A stretch of 64,000 nucleotides of DNA from Craterostigma plantagineum. Lineage: Eukaryota; Streptophyta; Magnoliopsida; Lamiales; Linderniaceae. Below, piece after piece: positions 1 through 12,700 of this stretch; within the stretch, counting starts at the first letter, position 1, and each line of letters opens with the position of its first letter. Location of the stretch: NCBI GenBank assembly GCA_027422505.1, contig JAPQWV010000051.1, positions 1,641,501 to 1,705,500 on the forward strand, written 5' to 3'. The notes under the pieces are model-generated. The model was not told where the DNA came from. It searched no databases and was given only the letters and a program-made list of their open reading frames with translations. Made by a program: the position numbers and the translations under genes.

Positions 1-99
1 AGCCAAAATGGCATATGTAAGTGCAAACGTCATTAGCCATTTATTATAATATCTTTGGTTGGATTTTCTTCTATTCTCCTAAGGCGGTTGGACCCAACA
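1..99 (-). repeat. 3' LTR (partial) of a Ty1/copia element
   Basis: These 99 bp align without gaps to 2196-2294, with about six mismatches. They are therefore the inner end of the second LTR of the same element, ending in gacccaaca (read on the minus strand, the LTR starts TGTTGGGTC). The rest of the LTR lies left of the window, so the target-site duplication cannot be tested. A purine-rich tract on the minus strand (about 100-115, GGAGGGGGAGAA) directly abuts it, as expected for a polypurine tract. Confidence 0.85.
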
Positions 100-432
100 A
101 TTCTCCCCCTCCAGCCGCATTCAGCGTCTTCTTTGCCAAGCGCCCATTCCAGCGAGTCTGTCTGAGAGTAATCCGTTCGTAAATACCAAGAACGATCATT
201 GGCCTTCCTTGTACTAGCTACACATATTCGAATAAAAAATTTAGGTCCTTCCCACTTGATTCATCACGTGGCCAATCCTATGTGCAGCTGCCGAACCGAC
301 TCTACCCGTCGATTCTGAAGAGGGACTTCGATGTAACCCCTTCTCCAGCAGGACTTCCCTTCTCACGATCGTCTGCCTTTCCACCACGCGCGTACGATTT
401 TCGTGAACCCATCAAAGTCAGAGTGTTTTGTA

Positions 433-1110
433 TCACACTTCCGTCCAAATGATACAACCTCCACGTTCTTCTCCCTTCAGTAGGACCTTTCTGCCACGTG
501 TGATTTTACAAACTCCCCCTGCTATGAAACTCCCATAGCCCTTGGAATCTAACTGGCTCAAGGATATTATATTCTTCTGTAACTTTAGGACAAAGATCAC
601 ACCACCCAAAGCTCGCACCGCTTCGTCAGTCATTTTGATCCTCACAGTTCCAACACCACGAACCACATGACGGTATCCATCAGCCATGGAGACCGAACCT
701 CTTCGTATCTTCTGGAACGTATCAAAATATTTTCTTTCGGAGCAAATATGGTACTTCGACCCCGAATCAAATATCCATTCATCCTGAGAAAAAGCGCCAT
801 CATTGTAGACTGTGAGAACGTCTACAACATCATCCGTATCCTGTGCTATCATGGTTGTGGAATTTTTCTCGCCGTTCTTGTCCGTCCTCCAAGTCGGACA
901 ATTTCTCTTGATGTGTCCCGGCTCACCACACTTGTAGCACACGATGTCCTTCCCGCCATTCTTTGATTTGGACCTGCTGCTACCTCCAAATTCCCTGGCG
1001 TGGAACCTTCCTCTGCGATTCTCCCCATGAATAGCCAACGCCGAATTTTGGCTATCTTCATAATTTGATCGTCTCCTCTTTTTCATGCGCCAACAGAGTT
1101 GACTGCACAT
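433..1110 (-). pseudogene. copia gag zinc knuckle and protease/pre-integrase fragment
   Basis: This open stretch carries a CCHC knuckle (CYKCGEPGHIKRNC, about residues 58-71) followed by WIFDSGSKYHIC, the usual D-S-G aspartic protease start of plant copia polyproteins. After it comes a GAG-pre-integrase-like part (NIISLSQLDSKGY). It is in a different frame from the upstream gag piece, so a frameshift separates them. It ends well before integrase. The first residues (MCSQLCW...) are unlikely to be a true start. Confidence 0.8.
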
Positions 1111-1393
1111 CCACCATCTTCACTGTCGTTTTTCCATACAAGATGGTTGTGACCAACTATCATACGAATCAGGAAGCGAGGTAAGAAGTAAAAGGGCTTT
1201 ATCTTCTTCCTCTAACTTTACATCAACTTTTACAAGTTGATCCACAAGTCCGTTGAACACGCTTATGATCCATGAGATTCCCACTTTCCTCCATCGTCAG
1301 CCGGTACAGCCCCCGCTTCAGATCTAACTTTGTGGTTAAGTTTTTCCTGAGGTGCAGCTCCTCCAACTTCGCCCACAAGTCTGGTGCAGAATC

Positions 1394-1630
1394 CTAATTA
1401 ACAACATTGTTGATAATGTTATCCGCAATGTACAGACGGATTGTGCTGACACATCTTGATCCCAAATCCTCCCAGTCTTCTTTCGTCATTTTCTCCGGCT
1501 TTGCTGTGTCCCCTTTCAAAGCTTTAGCCAAACCTTGATGAACAAGTATATCTTTCACTCGTCTCTGCCATAGAGTGAAACTCCCCGTACCATCAAATTG
1601 TCGCACTTTGAAACTGCTTTTCGTCGCCAT
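1394..1630 (-). pseudogene. copia gag, N-terminal fragment
   Basis: The fragment starts MATKSSFKVRQFDGTGSF and continues with LWQRRVKDILVHQGLA and STIRLYIADN, all typical of plant copia gag N-termini. It ends at an in-frame TAG after NNVVN. The same frame continues beyond it with APDLWAKLEELHL, which is also gag-like, so this is a nonsense mutation inside gag and not a natural end. The start lies about 135 bp downstream of the primer-binding site, where gag is expected. Confidence 0.8.
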
Positions 1631-1765
1631 TATCTGTGCAAAGATTCAACAGCTTCGCCCGATACTAGCTCCCCCGTAACGATAAACCTTCTTGATATCG
1701 TTTTTGATGTGAAAGATCAGACAAAGCTGCAACCACAGAGCATACTCAGAATATCAATTAGATTT

Positions 1766-1778
1766 GGCTCTAATACCA
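1766..1778 (-). other. Primer-binding site, initiator tRNA-Met
   Basis: On the minus strand the bases just inside the LTR read TGGTATTAGAGCC. This differs at one position from the usual plant copia primer site TGGTATCAGAGCC, which is complementary to the 3' end of initiator methionyl-tRNA. Two bases separate it from the LTR end. Confidence 0.85.
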
Positions 1779-1780
1779 CT

Positions 1781-2294
1781 TGTTGGGGTTGAGCGGTAAT
1801 TTTTTAATTCCGGGCCAGCGATAGTTGTATTTGGACCCCGCGACAATTTATCGGAATATTAATTAAAGCCGAACGACACCAAGAAAATACCGAGAATTTT
1901 ACGTGGTTCGGCAAATACCGGCTACCTCCACGGAGAGCTCCAGAGGAGAATATTATACCGTACAAATTTAACGTTCGTGTTTAACTCAAACTCGAGACCC
2001 CTTACCCACCCGGGTAATTATTTGTACCTACTCGCAACTACCCCAGTAAAACTTCCGCTCTCACCTTATCTCCCGGACAAGATTTTCCCTGTTTTTCACT
2101 CTCTCTCTCTCACTTCTCTCTCTCGCTCTCGTTAATTTGGGATGGGGTTTGCAAATGAATCGCATGCCCTTATATAGGCAAGGATGGACACAAAAAGCCA
2201 AAATGGCATATGTAAGTGCAAATGTCATTAGCCATTTATTATAATATCTTTGGTTGGCTTTTCTTCTTTTCTCCTAAGGAGGCCGGACCCAACA
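1781..2294 (-). repeat. 5' LTR of the Ty1/copia element (514 bp)
   Basis: The LTR begins tgttggggtt and ends gacccaaca on the plus strand, so both ends carry TG...CA. Its outer part matches 1-99. On the minus strand a TATA box (TATATAAGGG, about 2168-2177) lies in the outer part and a CT-rich run sits near 2098-2130, as in a promoter region reading toward gag. Bases 2295-2299 (ttttg) are the candidate target duplication, but the partner is outside the window. Confidence 0.85.
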
Positions 2295-2682
2295 TTTTGT
2301 TCCTTTTTATTATAAAAAATACGGAAAAAGAAGTTCTACCGTTGATATGGGGCTCCTCCAAATTATTAACTGAAGACAATTGGGCCTATGTGGGCTCTTT
2401 TTTGGCCAATATTTCGAGTAAATATATACACGAAGAAAGAACCACATACGTAATGGTTGGGCTGAAGGGCCTATATTCATTTTTATATATCTATGTATAT
2501 TAGTTTATTAATTTGATCCATAATTATTTGATCGGCATTAAATGTGTGCCACGTACTTTCTTGGATCATCTTCTTCCCTCAACTTTTACAACATCATACC
2601 AATCAATCTTCGTCAGTCAGTAATATTATTGTCACGGCCTAACTACTCGGAGCGTTTGCTCTCAAAATTTGGAAAAAGAAAA

Positions 2683-3646
2683 ATGGAAATGACTACTGCT
2701 CATTCACTTTGTGCAAAGCCCAGTTATTACCTTCCTACGTCATATTTTTCTGCTAAATCAATCCTTATGACGACAAAGAATAAGCCTTCTAATGCTGTGA
2801 TGGGCTTTAAGGAGTTGAAATGCAGAGGAAATCGGTTTAAAAGCTTCTGTGCTGCTGTTAGTTCTTCCTCGGAAGGCAGTGGCTTGTCGGAGAGCTCTTT
2901 CAGATGGATTCTTGAACCCATTGGTTAGTCAGTGCTTCATTATCTTGTATATAATGGGTATAATTCAGTGTGTTATCTGCTGTTTCTCTAGGTAATGGTG
3001 ATTGTAGTCACATTGGATACAAAATTTCCATGCCTAGTGGCTTCGAGATAGCTAATGTGAGTTGTTGATTAAGCAGAATTACTTTTATGATGAAAATACT
3101 GATAAAATATTTTGCACGATTAAGGATATCGTAACCGTAGGCCGTGTCCCCGAGAAGGCAGATATTGTGATCCCCGTCCCAACGGGTAAGCAGTACATTA
3201 GCTTCGCCTGAGTTTTCTTTTTGCTTTTGAGCCTATGGACTTGTAATTTCTGTTGTGTTTTTTCCCGCGTCTTCTTGGATTCTCACACAGTTTCTGCAAC
3301 TCATGCTCGGATTAAGAAAACGGACGACAACCTTCTCATTATGGATTTGGACAGCACAAACGGTACTTTTATCGACGAAAAGAGGCTTCAACCTGGGGTT
3401 GTTTCCTCCGCCGTACCTGGGAATCTCGTCACTTTTGGTACTATATTCGACGAAACAATCTCTTTTTTCGTGTAGATTCGAGTTAGTATAGGGGGGAGAA
3501 ATAAATAGTATCGAAATTGGATATATGTTTCAGGCGATACGAATCTGGCAATATTTAGGGTTAACAAGCTCGAAAGGGAGGAATACGAAGACACGGAAGA
3601 AATAGCAGAGGATGGGACGAGCAGTACCGTAGAGTCGACGAGCTGA
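2683..3646 (+). CDS. FHA domain protein, probably chloroplast-targeted
   Basis: Five exons are visible (2683-2923, 2992-3056, 3125-3185, 3291-3437, 3534-3646), all with GT-AG junctions and consistent phases, giving 208 aa. Residues 1 to about 65 are rich in Ser, Lys and Ala with few acids, like a plastid transit peptide. Then comes a forkhead-associated domain: GRVPEKADIVIPVPTVSATH, ARIKK and the hallmark DSTNGTFID. The C-terminal tail is acidic. FHA domains bind phosphothreonine peptides. The protein resembles the small plant SMAD/FHA proteins of the At2g21530 type. An in-frame ATG at 2542 would add 47 residues; 2683 gives the better transit peptide. Its partner is unknown. Confidence 0.85.
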
Positions 3647-4096
3647 TTTTTCTTTCGTTTTCTCCTGTAAGAAATCTCGCGCCTTGCGAGAATGGACTTC
3701 TAAGCTTACACCAAAAGTACCAATAAAAAACTCTTCAAAAAACCGAATATTCCATTCCTCTATTCGTCTGGGAAAAAAAAACCAACTCGATAATGCGAGA
3801 AAAAACAAAGGTCGATAACAAGTACGGAATGAAACCACAGGATACAAACCGGCAAATATATAATCCTTGCATACTTCCACAGGCGTTCTAAATCAACATC
3901 AAGTGACATGAATCGTCTGATTCTGCGAATTGGAATTTCTGAAATTCTCATAAATGATGTGTAGTATTACAAGATTTGCATGGTTCATCGACAGTACAAT
4001 ATTACCATGCAAGTAGGGAGATGGGTGCGAAAAAGAGCCAACAAGTGTCCTTCTAGATGGCTGAGATCCTCTCCTCTTAAGTGATAGCAAAACAGG
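3647..4096. other. Convergent 3' region between FHA gene and SERRATE
   Basis: About 450 bp separate the two convergent stop codons. It is AT-rich and should hold both 3' UTRs. I see no further gene or clear repeat. Confidence 0.6.
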
Positions 4097-7000
4097 CTAC
4101 AAACTTCTGTAGTCAATGACGGTGACTTCATCATCGGGAGCATCAAGATCATCGTACCTGTAAGTGTACAGAGGTACAATTGGGTTACTGTACATTTGCA
4201 GATAATAATTAATAGAAACTGTCCCCTTGAAATACCGATATAATTTATAATCCAAGTTCAATTACAATCCATCTCCTATCGTATATTGAGTTCCATCAGA
4301 AAATTAAATTCAATCCCAGCCCTGACCATACCAAATCGATAACCAACATGATAAAGCTTTCCTTGAGGATTTTTTGTTTGATTATCACAACATTTCTAGA
4401 TCGATAACCAACATGATAAAGCTTTCCTTGAGGATTTTTTGTTTGATTATATCACAACATTTCTAGGTTGTGGATCATAACAAAACAAGAAAAGAGGGCG
4501 GGTGGGGGTTTTTGCAAAAGAGACAAGGAGGAAGGAAGATAGAGATGGTGTGACCTTCTCAATCGGCGAGAATCAGGCTGAAACGGAGGCAAAATTATGG
4601 GATTAGGTCCACCAAGCTGAAGACCAGGCCTTGCGTTTCTTCCACCCTCAAATGACGGTGGACCACCTCCTTGCTCATGGAACATTCGCATTGCAACCTC
4701 AGGAGGGGCGGGAACAAAAGGCCCCAGTGGACTGTAATTAATCGCACACCCCATATATCAAAAGGAAAATAATTCAAGACTGCTTCGACAAAAAGTGGTG
4801 AAAAAAACTTACCCAGCACCAGGTAAAGGCATCAAAACAGGAGGGGGTATCTCTGAAGAAAAAGGAGCCACAGCAATGCCCGGCCCACCGAAGGAGTCGA
4901 ACATAGGGTCATCCATATTAGTCCCATGAGCACCATCGTTATTCGGGCCATAATCCCCAGACTCATTACCATTGCCACGGTTATCGCGTTCTCTGGGGTT
5001 TCCTCTATCATCTCTCATTCTATTATCTGGACCGGGCCTATGCCATTGTAGCCTCTCCTTCTGTAAAAACCAAAACGACATTATTAAAATGATGCCAAAT
5101 TTAAAGCAACAATACGTAAATATGTATTTGGTTCAACAAATACTTAATTGAAGTTACCACAGATGGCCGCATCACAGGTTTCCCTCCCGGAGCACTTTCA
5201 TCCCTGTAACAGAGAAACGTTACAGACCTTTAAATGCACACTGCCATGTGGGAAGGAAAAAATTTAATGGCCGAATAGTGCTTACTTCATATAATTTTGG
5301 AAATACAACTCTTCTTGCACTTTCGAGGTGAGTTCAACCGATAATTCTGAGTGTTTCAATTTTAAATGCTTGTGAACAAACTCCGCAGCATGAAATAGCT
5401 TTGTACATCCTTTCGCTCCACATCCATATTTCCAACCATATTTTTCATCCCTAATCTTGCGGACGTATGGATCTAATGCTTCTGTAGCAGCAGCATCTAT
5501 CTTGTCTTTCGCTGTCATTACTTCGAGAGGGTCCGAACCTTTGAGCCTCTCTTCCCAGTGGGAATTTATCTTTTTCTCCCACTCATGCCCATCAACAGTT
5601 GCACTCGAGTTCTTGCCATTTCCTCGAACATGGCGCATACCTTTGGCCTCATTTGTTTCAACCAACCCATAATAATCAACTCCATGAATCCGCCAGAGGT
5701 AAGTAAGTAGGGTGTCTAGAAGCTCAACACCTTCAAGACCTTTGACTGCATTCAAACCCCTGATGATAACAACCGGGCCACTTGAACTTCCATGAGAATG
5801 GTCTCTGCTCGATCTCTCATTATCAGCATGACATAGGACATTCTCCTCGATTCCTTTTTCTGAGTCGAGTTTCCGCACAAGAGCTAGAGCTAGTTCAATG
5901 TCAACTTGAGTTCTTCTGGTCTCTGAGCTGACAGGGTGAGCTTTTGGAGCAGATGATAGATCATTGTCCCGCCCAGGACCCCTTCTTTTGCCAGCATCTC
6001 CTTCATCGTCTGAAGTACGCTCACTAGATTGTTCTACACCACTTGATGAGGAAGCATTGAATTTGGGACCTCTGTTTACATGCACCGAAAATATATTTAC
6101 AAAAAAGTGAAAGAGTGATGTAAGAGATCCGTCACTAGAAGGGTCTGCTCTTACAAGTCCAAAGTCCCACTTTGCAGATCAAGTTGAAAGTCTTTTGCCA
6201 ACTTCCTCGCAAGTTCATTCCTCCTACATACGTCATGTATAGGATCGTTCTATCAATTACAAACACCGAGCAATGATAACATTTCAATGTCACTAGACAA
6301 TCAAATCGAACTTTACCACAGGTGCGCAAAGAAACTTACTTCTCTATGACTGCAAGCAAGTTTGTTGGGTGATATTTATCTTTCAACCTGAGGATACATA
6401 TTAATGAACCGGTAAGGAACAAAATAATAGTAAATAAGCCATGAGTAACATCAACACTACCCACCATTCTTCATCCTTATGAGCAGCAAAGTAAGATCGC
6501 TTTTGCGTAGATATGTACTCCGTCCTGTACTCTTGATACCTAATGAGGGTTGGAGAAGAGTATAATTAGCAATACAAACAGGCTGCCAAAATAACACAAT
6601 CGGCTAAGGTTGGAGACTCGGTCATGCAGATAATCACGAGAAAAGAAACAGAAAGAAAAAATGAAGCATCCCATTCCCACCTTCTCTCTGCTTCTGAAGG
6701 CAGAATATCATCTTCAAGCTCCTGTATGAATTGCTTATACGACATCATGCCTTCCCTAGGAAGTGAAAACGGTAAATCAGATACAGCACAACATACGCAG
6801 TATAACATTTTAAAAGTAAACATCTACTATATCGGTAGAATTGCTACAATGAGGAGATACTTTAATGACAATTTCATCTCAGAAAGAGCAAGGAAATGAC
6901 TAATAGGGGGTCCAATTAAATGAAATATCCAATGAGAACCAAAAAAGGGAAACTGAAAAGAAGTAAAGAATATGGGCCAGGAAAGGTGAATCTCCCAAGA

Positions 7001-9246
7001 AAGCCCGGATATACCTTTGGGAACCAACAGGACCTAAAGCACCCACAGCTCGTCCAGAGTCCCATTCTGCCAAAAAGCAAAATCACACTATACATTGAGC
7101 CCTTGAATATTACCAATATCCATACATATTACACAACCAAATTATAGCCGCACAAACTTTTGGCAACATATGTATTACACTGTGATATAAGTGATCAACA
7201 CAACATTAAATTTTTTAGGCAACATATTGTGCAACAGATTCAAGTAAATTTCAAACAGAGATGTCTTCAGAGTCTAAAGGAACAATATAATGGAAGTCCC
7301 ACAAGTATTATTGAATGTTTCCAAAAACCAATTTAACCGTCTTAAAATGAAAAAAAAAAATAATGCATTCCACAAAAGCCCAGAAGTATATCATATACTA
7401 GTAAATTGATGATGAGAATGAAAAAAAGAGCGTCTGCAAGGGTACTACACAGCTCACCTTGATAGCCACCAGAAGATCGGCCCATATGGCGACCATAAGG
7501 CCTTTCATTGTGATAACCAGGCCTACCTCCCATATCACGCTCATATCCACCAGGATAATCATATCCAAACCTGATCAAGAAACAAAATCTCAGTGAATTA
7601 CAATCATAAATTGTTGGTCAGCAAATAAAGCCATCAGATACCAGCCAGATAGAAAGACATGATCTGTTCCCAATTCCCGTTAGGCGCTATTTTACACCAT
7701 GTAAAAAAAAGAAAAAAAGTAGTACACACAAAATCTCCAAATATGCATTTATACAACATGACCATCCTCATACATGGCCGGTCTACACAACAAAACATAG
7801 AAAACCACAACTTAAGTTGAAGCCCGCAAACTCGGATTGACAATGCAAGTCTGTGTTTCATTACTAATAAATTGTCAAGCAAAAGATCATATAAGTTGGT
7901 CTGTAGATAATCCTACTTGTAAACATCTATTCATAGACAAGTACGATTACATATCATTGAAAAAGTAATCATAAAGAACTTCTAATGGCTTCGGCTTCCT
8001 GACAAATAGCTACCACTAAAAAAATGGATCATGTGCTCAGTCACAGAGACTCATAGACATCATCAACGCATCAAATAATCCCTTACAAAGGATAAACCCT
8101 ATGTACAGTAAAGACCTAAGTTCAATATTCAGGATACACAAGCGTGATAAGCTCATTCCTTATTCCTAGAGACATATAAGCGTGACTAGACTTTCTCTTC
8201 TCTGCAATCCTTCCAACATCAATTTCCTCATATCAACCTCCATCGACCTTCACCGAAAACCTCAAGCATCAATCATATGCTTCTTCAGATAACACCACCA
8301 CAATCCCAGAGCATGCCTTCAATGATTCATATTCAGTGCTCCACAAACAACTCCGATATTAGATCACTTATCAGATAGTTTTTACAAGTCCCAAAAAGAA
8401 GTGATTAGCAGCTGTTGGTGGCAGATACTGATTATCAGATTTCAGGCCAAAATATACCAAAAGCTGACAATCACTAGTTCTTAAGCACTTGTTAATACTA
8501 CCTTAATCTTCTATGTGAACAACTGATGTAGAGTGCGCTACACCACTATCAGTATTCAGTAATGAGGTTCAACAGCGTCTTCAACATATCAAAAAATTAC
8601 TGATGACTAGGAACAAGTTGAGGAGGCAGCTTTCATTACTTGTTCAATAACGAAATATTTTCGCAATTAGTAAACTAACCTAAGGTCAACTGCAAAGATT
8701 CTCATCCAGACTAAAGGGCACCAAGATACTGAACTAACTATGACGTCCACAAATTACCCGCCAAACATCAGTATCCACGAAATGCAAGCTAACGGTAATA
8801 GTGTATTAAAGTATAACACAACATCCGACCAAAATTCAACATGTCGCGACAGCTTAAAAAAGAATAGCACCAAATTAACTGAAAAACGACTAGAAACCTC
8901 ACCTCCGGTCATAGCCTTCGTCGCGTCTGCGCTTATAAGGCGGTGGCGATCTTCTACCCGGAGGCGACCTTTGACCTCCTCTGCGGTCGCGGAACGGCGG
9001 AGGCGGAGGAGGACTGAGGCTGCGACGTCCGCGCTTGTTGTAGCCTCTGGGAGGAGGAGGCGGAGGAGATCTGTTCCTGTCGTAGTAATCACCGCCACCG
9101 CGACGAGGCGGACGTTCGTAGTCCCTATCTCTATCGCGGGCACGGCGCGGCGGTGGAGGAGGAGAGGGAGGCGGTGAGTCCGACGTCTTTTCGGTGTCTT
9201 GACCGATTGGGGGCGGCTCAGCGGCGGTGGTTACTACTTCGGCCAT
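4097..9246 (-). CDS. SE: SERRATE, zinc-finger RNA effector for miRNA processing and splicing
   Basis: Twelve exons on the minus strand (8903-9246, 7458-7570, 7015-7066, 6681-6755, 6465-6539, 6340-6387, 6155-6223, 5286-6071, 5158-5203, 4813-5060, 4555-4731, 4097-4157) join in frame to 697 aa, close to the roughly 720 aa of Arabidopsis SERRATE. The N-terminus is Pro/Arg rich (SPPPSPPPPPRRARDRD), then comes the conserved RPGYHNERPYGRHMGR. The core includes YHPTNLLAVIE and LDLQSGTLDLG. The C2H2 zinc finger is in CGAKGCTKLFHAAEFVHKH, and the tail ends DDEVTVIDYRSL. Family knowledge: SERRATE works with DCL1 and HYL1 in nuclear dicing bodies and with the cap-binding complex in splicing. It shares a short divergent promoter with OEP61. 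Its first intron is 1.3 kb. Confidence 0.97.
4336..4468. repeat. 66-bp tandem duplication in the last SERRATE intron
   Basis: The unit beginning atcgataaccaacatgataa is present twice, head to tail (about 4336-4401 and 4402-4468). The copies are identical apart from an extra AT near the end of the second. It lies within the intron between the last two SERRATE exons and leaves both splice sites intact, so a recent slippage or duplication is likely. Confidence 0.9.
7571..8902 (-). other. Long first intron of SERRATE
   Basis: 1332 bp lie between exon 1 (ends CGGAG|GTGAGG on the minus strand) and exon 2. No long open frame or transposon end is visible. Long first introns often hold enhancer sequence, but nothing specific can be named here. 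Confidence 0.6.
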
Positions 9247-9718
9247 CAGACGGCGAGTGAGAGTGAGAGAAACCCTAATCGGTCGCACAAATTGGGATTT
9301 GGTAATAAGAGTGGGATTCCTAATTTGTGGCAATATATTTTTACATTATCAACTTTAAAATTATATTTTATTTTACAGAGGAAATTCACTCGAAGAAAGA
9401 GGCATATTGAAAGCAAATCCTTTTTCTCTCTTTCGAAGTTTAGTCCAACCATTCAACAACGACCCTTATTTTAGGCCCATTATAAATACGCGTACGCCTC
9501 TGTCTCTATATGCCCAATTCCCAAACGTAAACTTTAAAATCGTCAATTTCTCCAACATAGCTATTAGCTACATACTTGTTCTTTCTTCGTTTCCTTCTGT
9601 AACCAAAGCAATTCGAGCTGAAGCTTGCCTATCTATCTTTGGGAAGAGAATAATCTGACAATTCGCCGAGATTTCTGATCGATTTTGTGAAGTTAGGGTT
9701 ACCGTTTGTTTTTCAGAG
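9247..9718. promoter_or_regulatory. Bidirectional promoter region between SERRATE and OEP61
   Basis: Only 472 bp separate the two ATGs, which face apart. A TATA-like tataaata starts at 9481. A site II core (GGCCCA, 9474-9479, TGGGCC on the other strand) lies immediately before it. Site II motifs are common in promoters of plant housekeeping genes. Both transcription starts must lie in this interval. Confidence 0.65.
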
Positions 9719-12700
9719 ATGTTTAACGGGATGATGGATCCAGAATTGATGAGGATAGCTCAGGAGCAGTTGAGCCGTATGTCGCCTGCTGAGATGGCAA
9801 GATTGCAGCAACAGGTTCTATTTTTTTTTTTACTTTTTTTTTGTTTTAATTTAGAAAGACAAGTACGTTTGGTTAGGTATTGCTTGAATCTGTTTTTTGA
9901 AGTTTGCTGGAGATTATGTTGATTTATTTCTTGCGTTGGTGTTAGTAATGGTTTCTGCATGTGAATTTGTGGTAAATGATTGAGTTTGTAACCTGATTGA
10001 TTCGAAAAAGTGGTGAAATTAGTTCATCTGCTGATTGTGTAGGAGGCTAGAGAAATTGGCCGTTAGATTTTGCTTGATTGTACGGTATCTTAATTTTTTG
10101 TGCTTACTGCTGTTTTTGGATTGTGCTCCGAGTTAATCTTTAAAGCATCTGGTGGGTACCGATTTGATGGGGTTAATTGAATTGATTATGATATGGTTTC
10201 TTCTTCGTATTTACAGGGTGAAATATAAGCATTCATAATAATCCTCCATGGTTAATATTTAATGCATATGACTAGGTGATTTCTGTTAATGATCGCTTAG
10301 TTTTTCAACTTTACTTGGGCTACTTGCAGATGATGTCGAATCCCGAGTTGATAAGAATGGCTTCTGAAAGCATGAAAAATTTGAGGCCAGAAGACTTGAA
10401 GCAGGCTGCAGAGCAGTTGAAGCATACCCCACCTGAGGATATGGCCGAGATTGGTGAGAGAATGGCGAAAGCTTCACCTGAGGAAATAGCTGCTATGCGT
10501 ACTCAAATGGACGGTCAAATTTCTTATCAAATCAATGCAGCCGAAATGTTGAAGAAGCAGGTTGAGATCAGTGAGACATTAATTCTGTTTAACTTATTGA
10601 ACTTCATTCTTCTGATACTTCTCAACAATTGAATAGCTTCGATTGGGTCTAATTATCATATTTATGTACTTCATTTATGTGATGATAGGGGAATGACCTT
10701 CACAGTCAGGGACAATACAAAAGTGCCCTACAAAAATATGTTCAAGTGAGAATTTCAAATTCTCTCTTCTCTTGTTTCATGCAAATATATGCGTATGTGA
10801 ATCAATTTTTACCTAATTTATGGCGTCATTATCGTTCTTGTTGTTACAGGCAAAAAAGAATATCACAGATGTTCCTGCTTCAAAATGCAGAAAACTGCTC
10901 TTGGCGTGTTCTCTTAATATGATGTCGTGTTACTTGAAAACCAAGCAGTATGACGAGTGTATCAGAGAAGGAACTGAGGTAAATTTTATAGAGGTTATTA
11001 TGTTTTCCTTAACCTGAAATCGTTTTCTATATTTTCAAAACTGGGCAAACACTTAACAACTTTGGGATCCTTCCTTTCAAAATTTTCCCCAGACTTATTG
11101 AGTTAGTAAATATATTTTAGACGTTGTCCGCCAGTGTATTATATTCTCTGGAGAAGAAAGTAGCAGCGACCTTGATCTGTAAGTATTATGATAATAACTC
11201 AGTACATCATTGGTACCTCAGGTTCTTGCATACGATGCTCGAAATGTTAAAGCCCTCTATCGAAGGGGTCAGGCGTACATAGAATTGGGGCAACTACAGG
11301 TAAGTAATCTGGTTTCTCTCATTCTTGTTAAGAAACGAAAGGGTTTCATTCAGTAAGTTAAGATGTTTTCATGTTAATTTAACTTTATGTGGTAAGTGCA
11401 GGATGCAGTGTCTGATTTAAATAAAGCCCATGAAGTTTCCCCTGAAGACGAAACTATCCAAGATGTTTTGAGGTACTATTTTCAACAGTGTTTTCTCCAT
11501 TTAAACAACTTAGTAAACTTTTAGTGGGGCCGCAGTTAATAGAGGTGGGCTCAAGTAAACTTAGTCAACTTTTAGTAAACTTCCGATTCCTTGATCTTGA
11601 TCAGGCACTGAATTGTTTACAGTTAAGTTAGTTGGTGCTTTTTATTCAAGAATCTTCATTAGATTGGAATTGAGGTCCTTGTTTTTGTATTTAGAGATGC
11701 CGAGGAGAAACTGACCAAGAATGGAGGTGGGCATTCTACAAGAGGAGGTATACTATCAGGCTGTACGTGTTAGTTGACATCTTTTTTGATGTCTTAAAAG
11801 TGATCTATAAATTTCGATTAAGTTTAAGTTCTTGATTTCTTTAGGCGTGGTTATTGAAGAGATAATTGAAAACCACGATGCGCCATCAGAAAACCATGAG
11901 AATTCGAAGTCAAAACAAGTGTCTGAGAAGAACAGTCAACCTGGTAGTAGTCAGATGGGCAACTTAGCGGCTGGCAATTTTTCCACACTAAAAGACAACC
12001 CGGAAAATATTAGGTATTTTGCTGCTAATTAAGCATGTATATTTGACTTGTAAATCCAAGTTAAAATGTTCAGTTTCCCTTTTCAATGGAATTTATCCTT
12101 TTGCATCGTTTACCACTTGCCATACTGTCATATTGTTGATTGAGCACCGTTACGTCACCAGAAGCTAACTCTAAAACTGGTTTAGGGCTTTCCAAGATTT
12201 CGTTTCACGGACTGATCCTGAAACATTATCTGCCGTAAGTGGTGGGAAAGTTGAAGGTGTATCACCTGATATGTTGAAGAGTGCCTCAGATATGATTGGC
12301 AAAATGTCCCCTGGAGAACTTCAGAGAATGTTCCAATTAGCTTCATCCTTTCAAGGCCAAAATACAAATTTAGGAGGTGGTTCGATTCAATCTGAAATGT
12401 CACCTGACATGATCAAGACAGCCGCTGACATGATGGGCAAAATGTCACCAGAAGATCTTCAAAAAATGTTCAAGATGGCATCGTCGTTAAAGGAAAATGA
12501 TGTGCCATCATCATCATCATCATCATCATCATCTAGTTTTCATGCTAATCCTGGGTCAGTTCCCCCAAATATTAATCCTGAAATGTTCAAGATGGCTAGT
12601 GATATGGTTTCTAAGATATCTCCTGAAGAACGCAAAAAGATTTTTGAAATCGCCACGTCCTTGGGAGGACAAGGAGCATCTTCAACAACTGCAACATCGT

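Larger units (their letters stand above)
100..1780 (-). mobile_element. Ty1/copia internal region, deletion derivative
   Basis: The segment between the two LTRs is only about 1.7 kb, where a full copia internal region is usually over 4 kb. On the minus strand it holds, in order, an initiator-Met primer site, the gag N-terminus, the gag zinc knuckle, the start of the protease/pre-integrase region and a polypurine tract. Integrase, reverse transcriptase and RNase H are absent. Three reading breaks separate the coding pieces. The element is non-autonomous and could move only with help from an intact relative. Breaks and deletion both indicate a dead copy. Confidence 0.85.

Noticed and set aside
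8740..9177. Arg-rich plus-strand frame of 145 codons
   Set aside because: It is the reverse strand of the Pro/Arg-rich first exon of SERRATE, whose frame joins eleven further exons.
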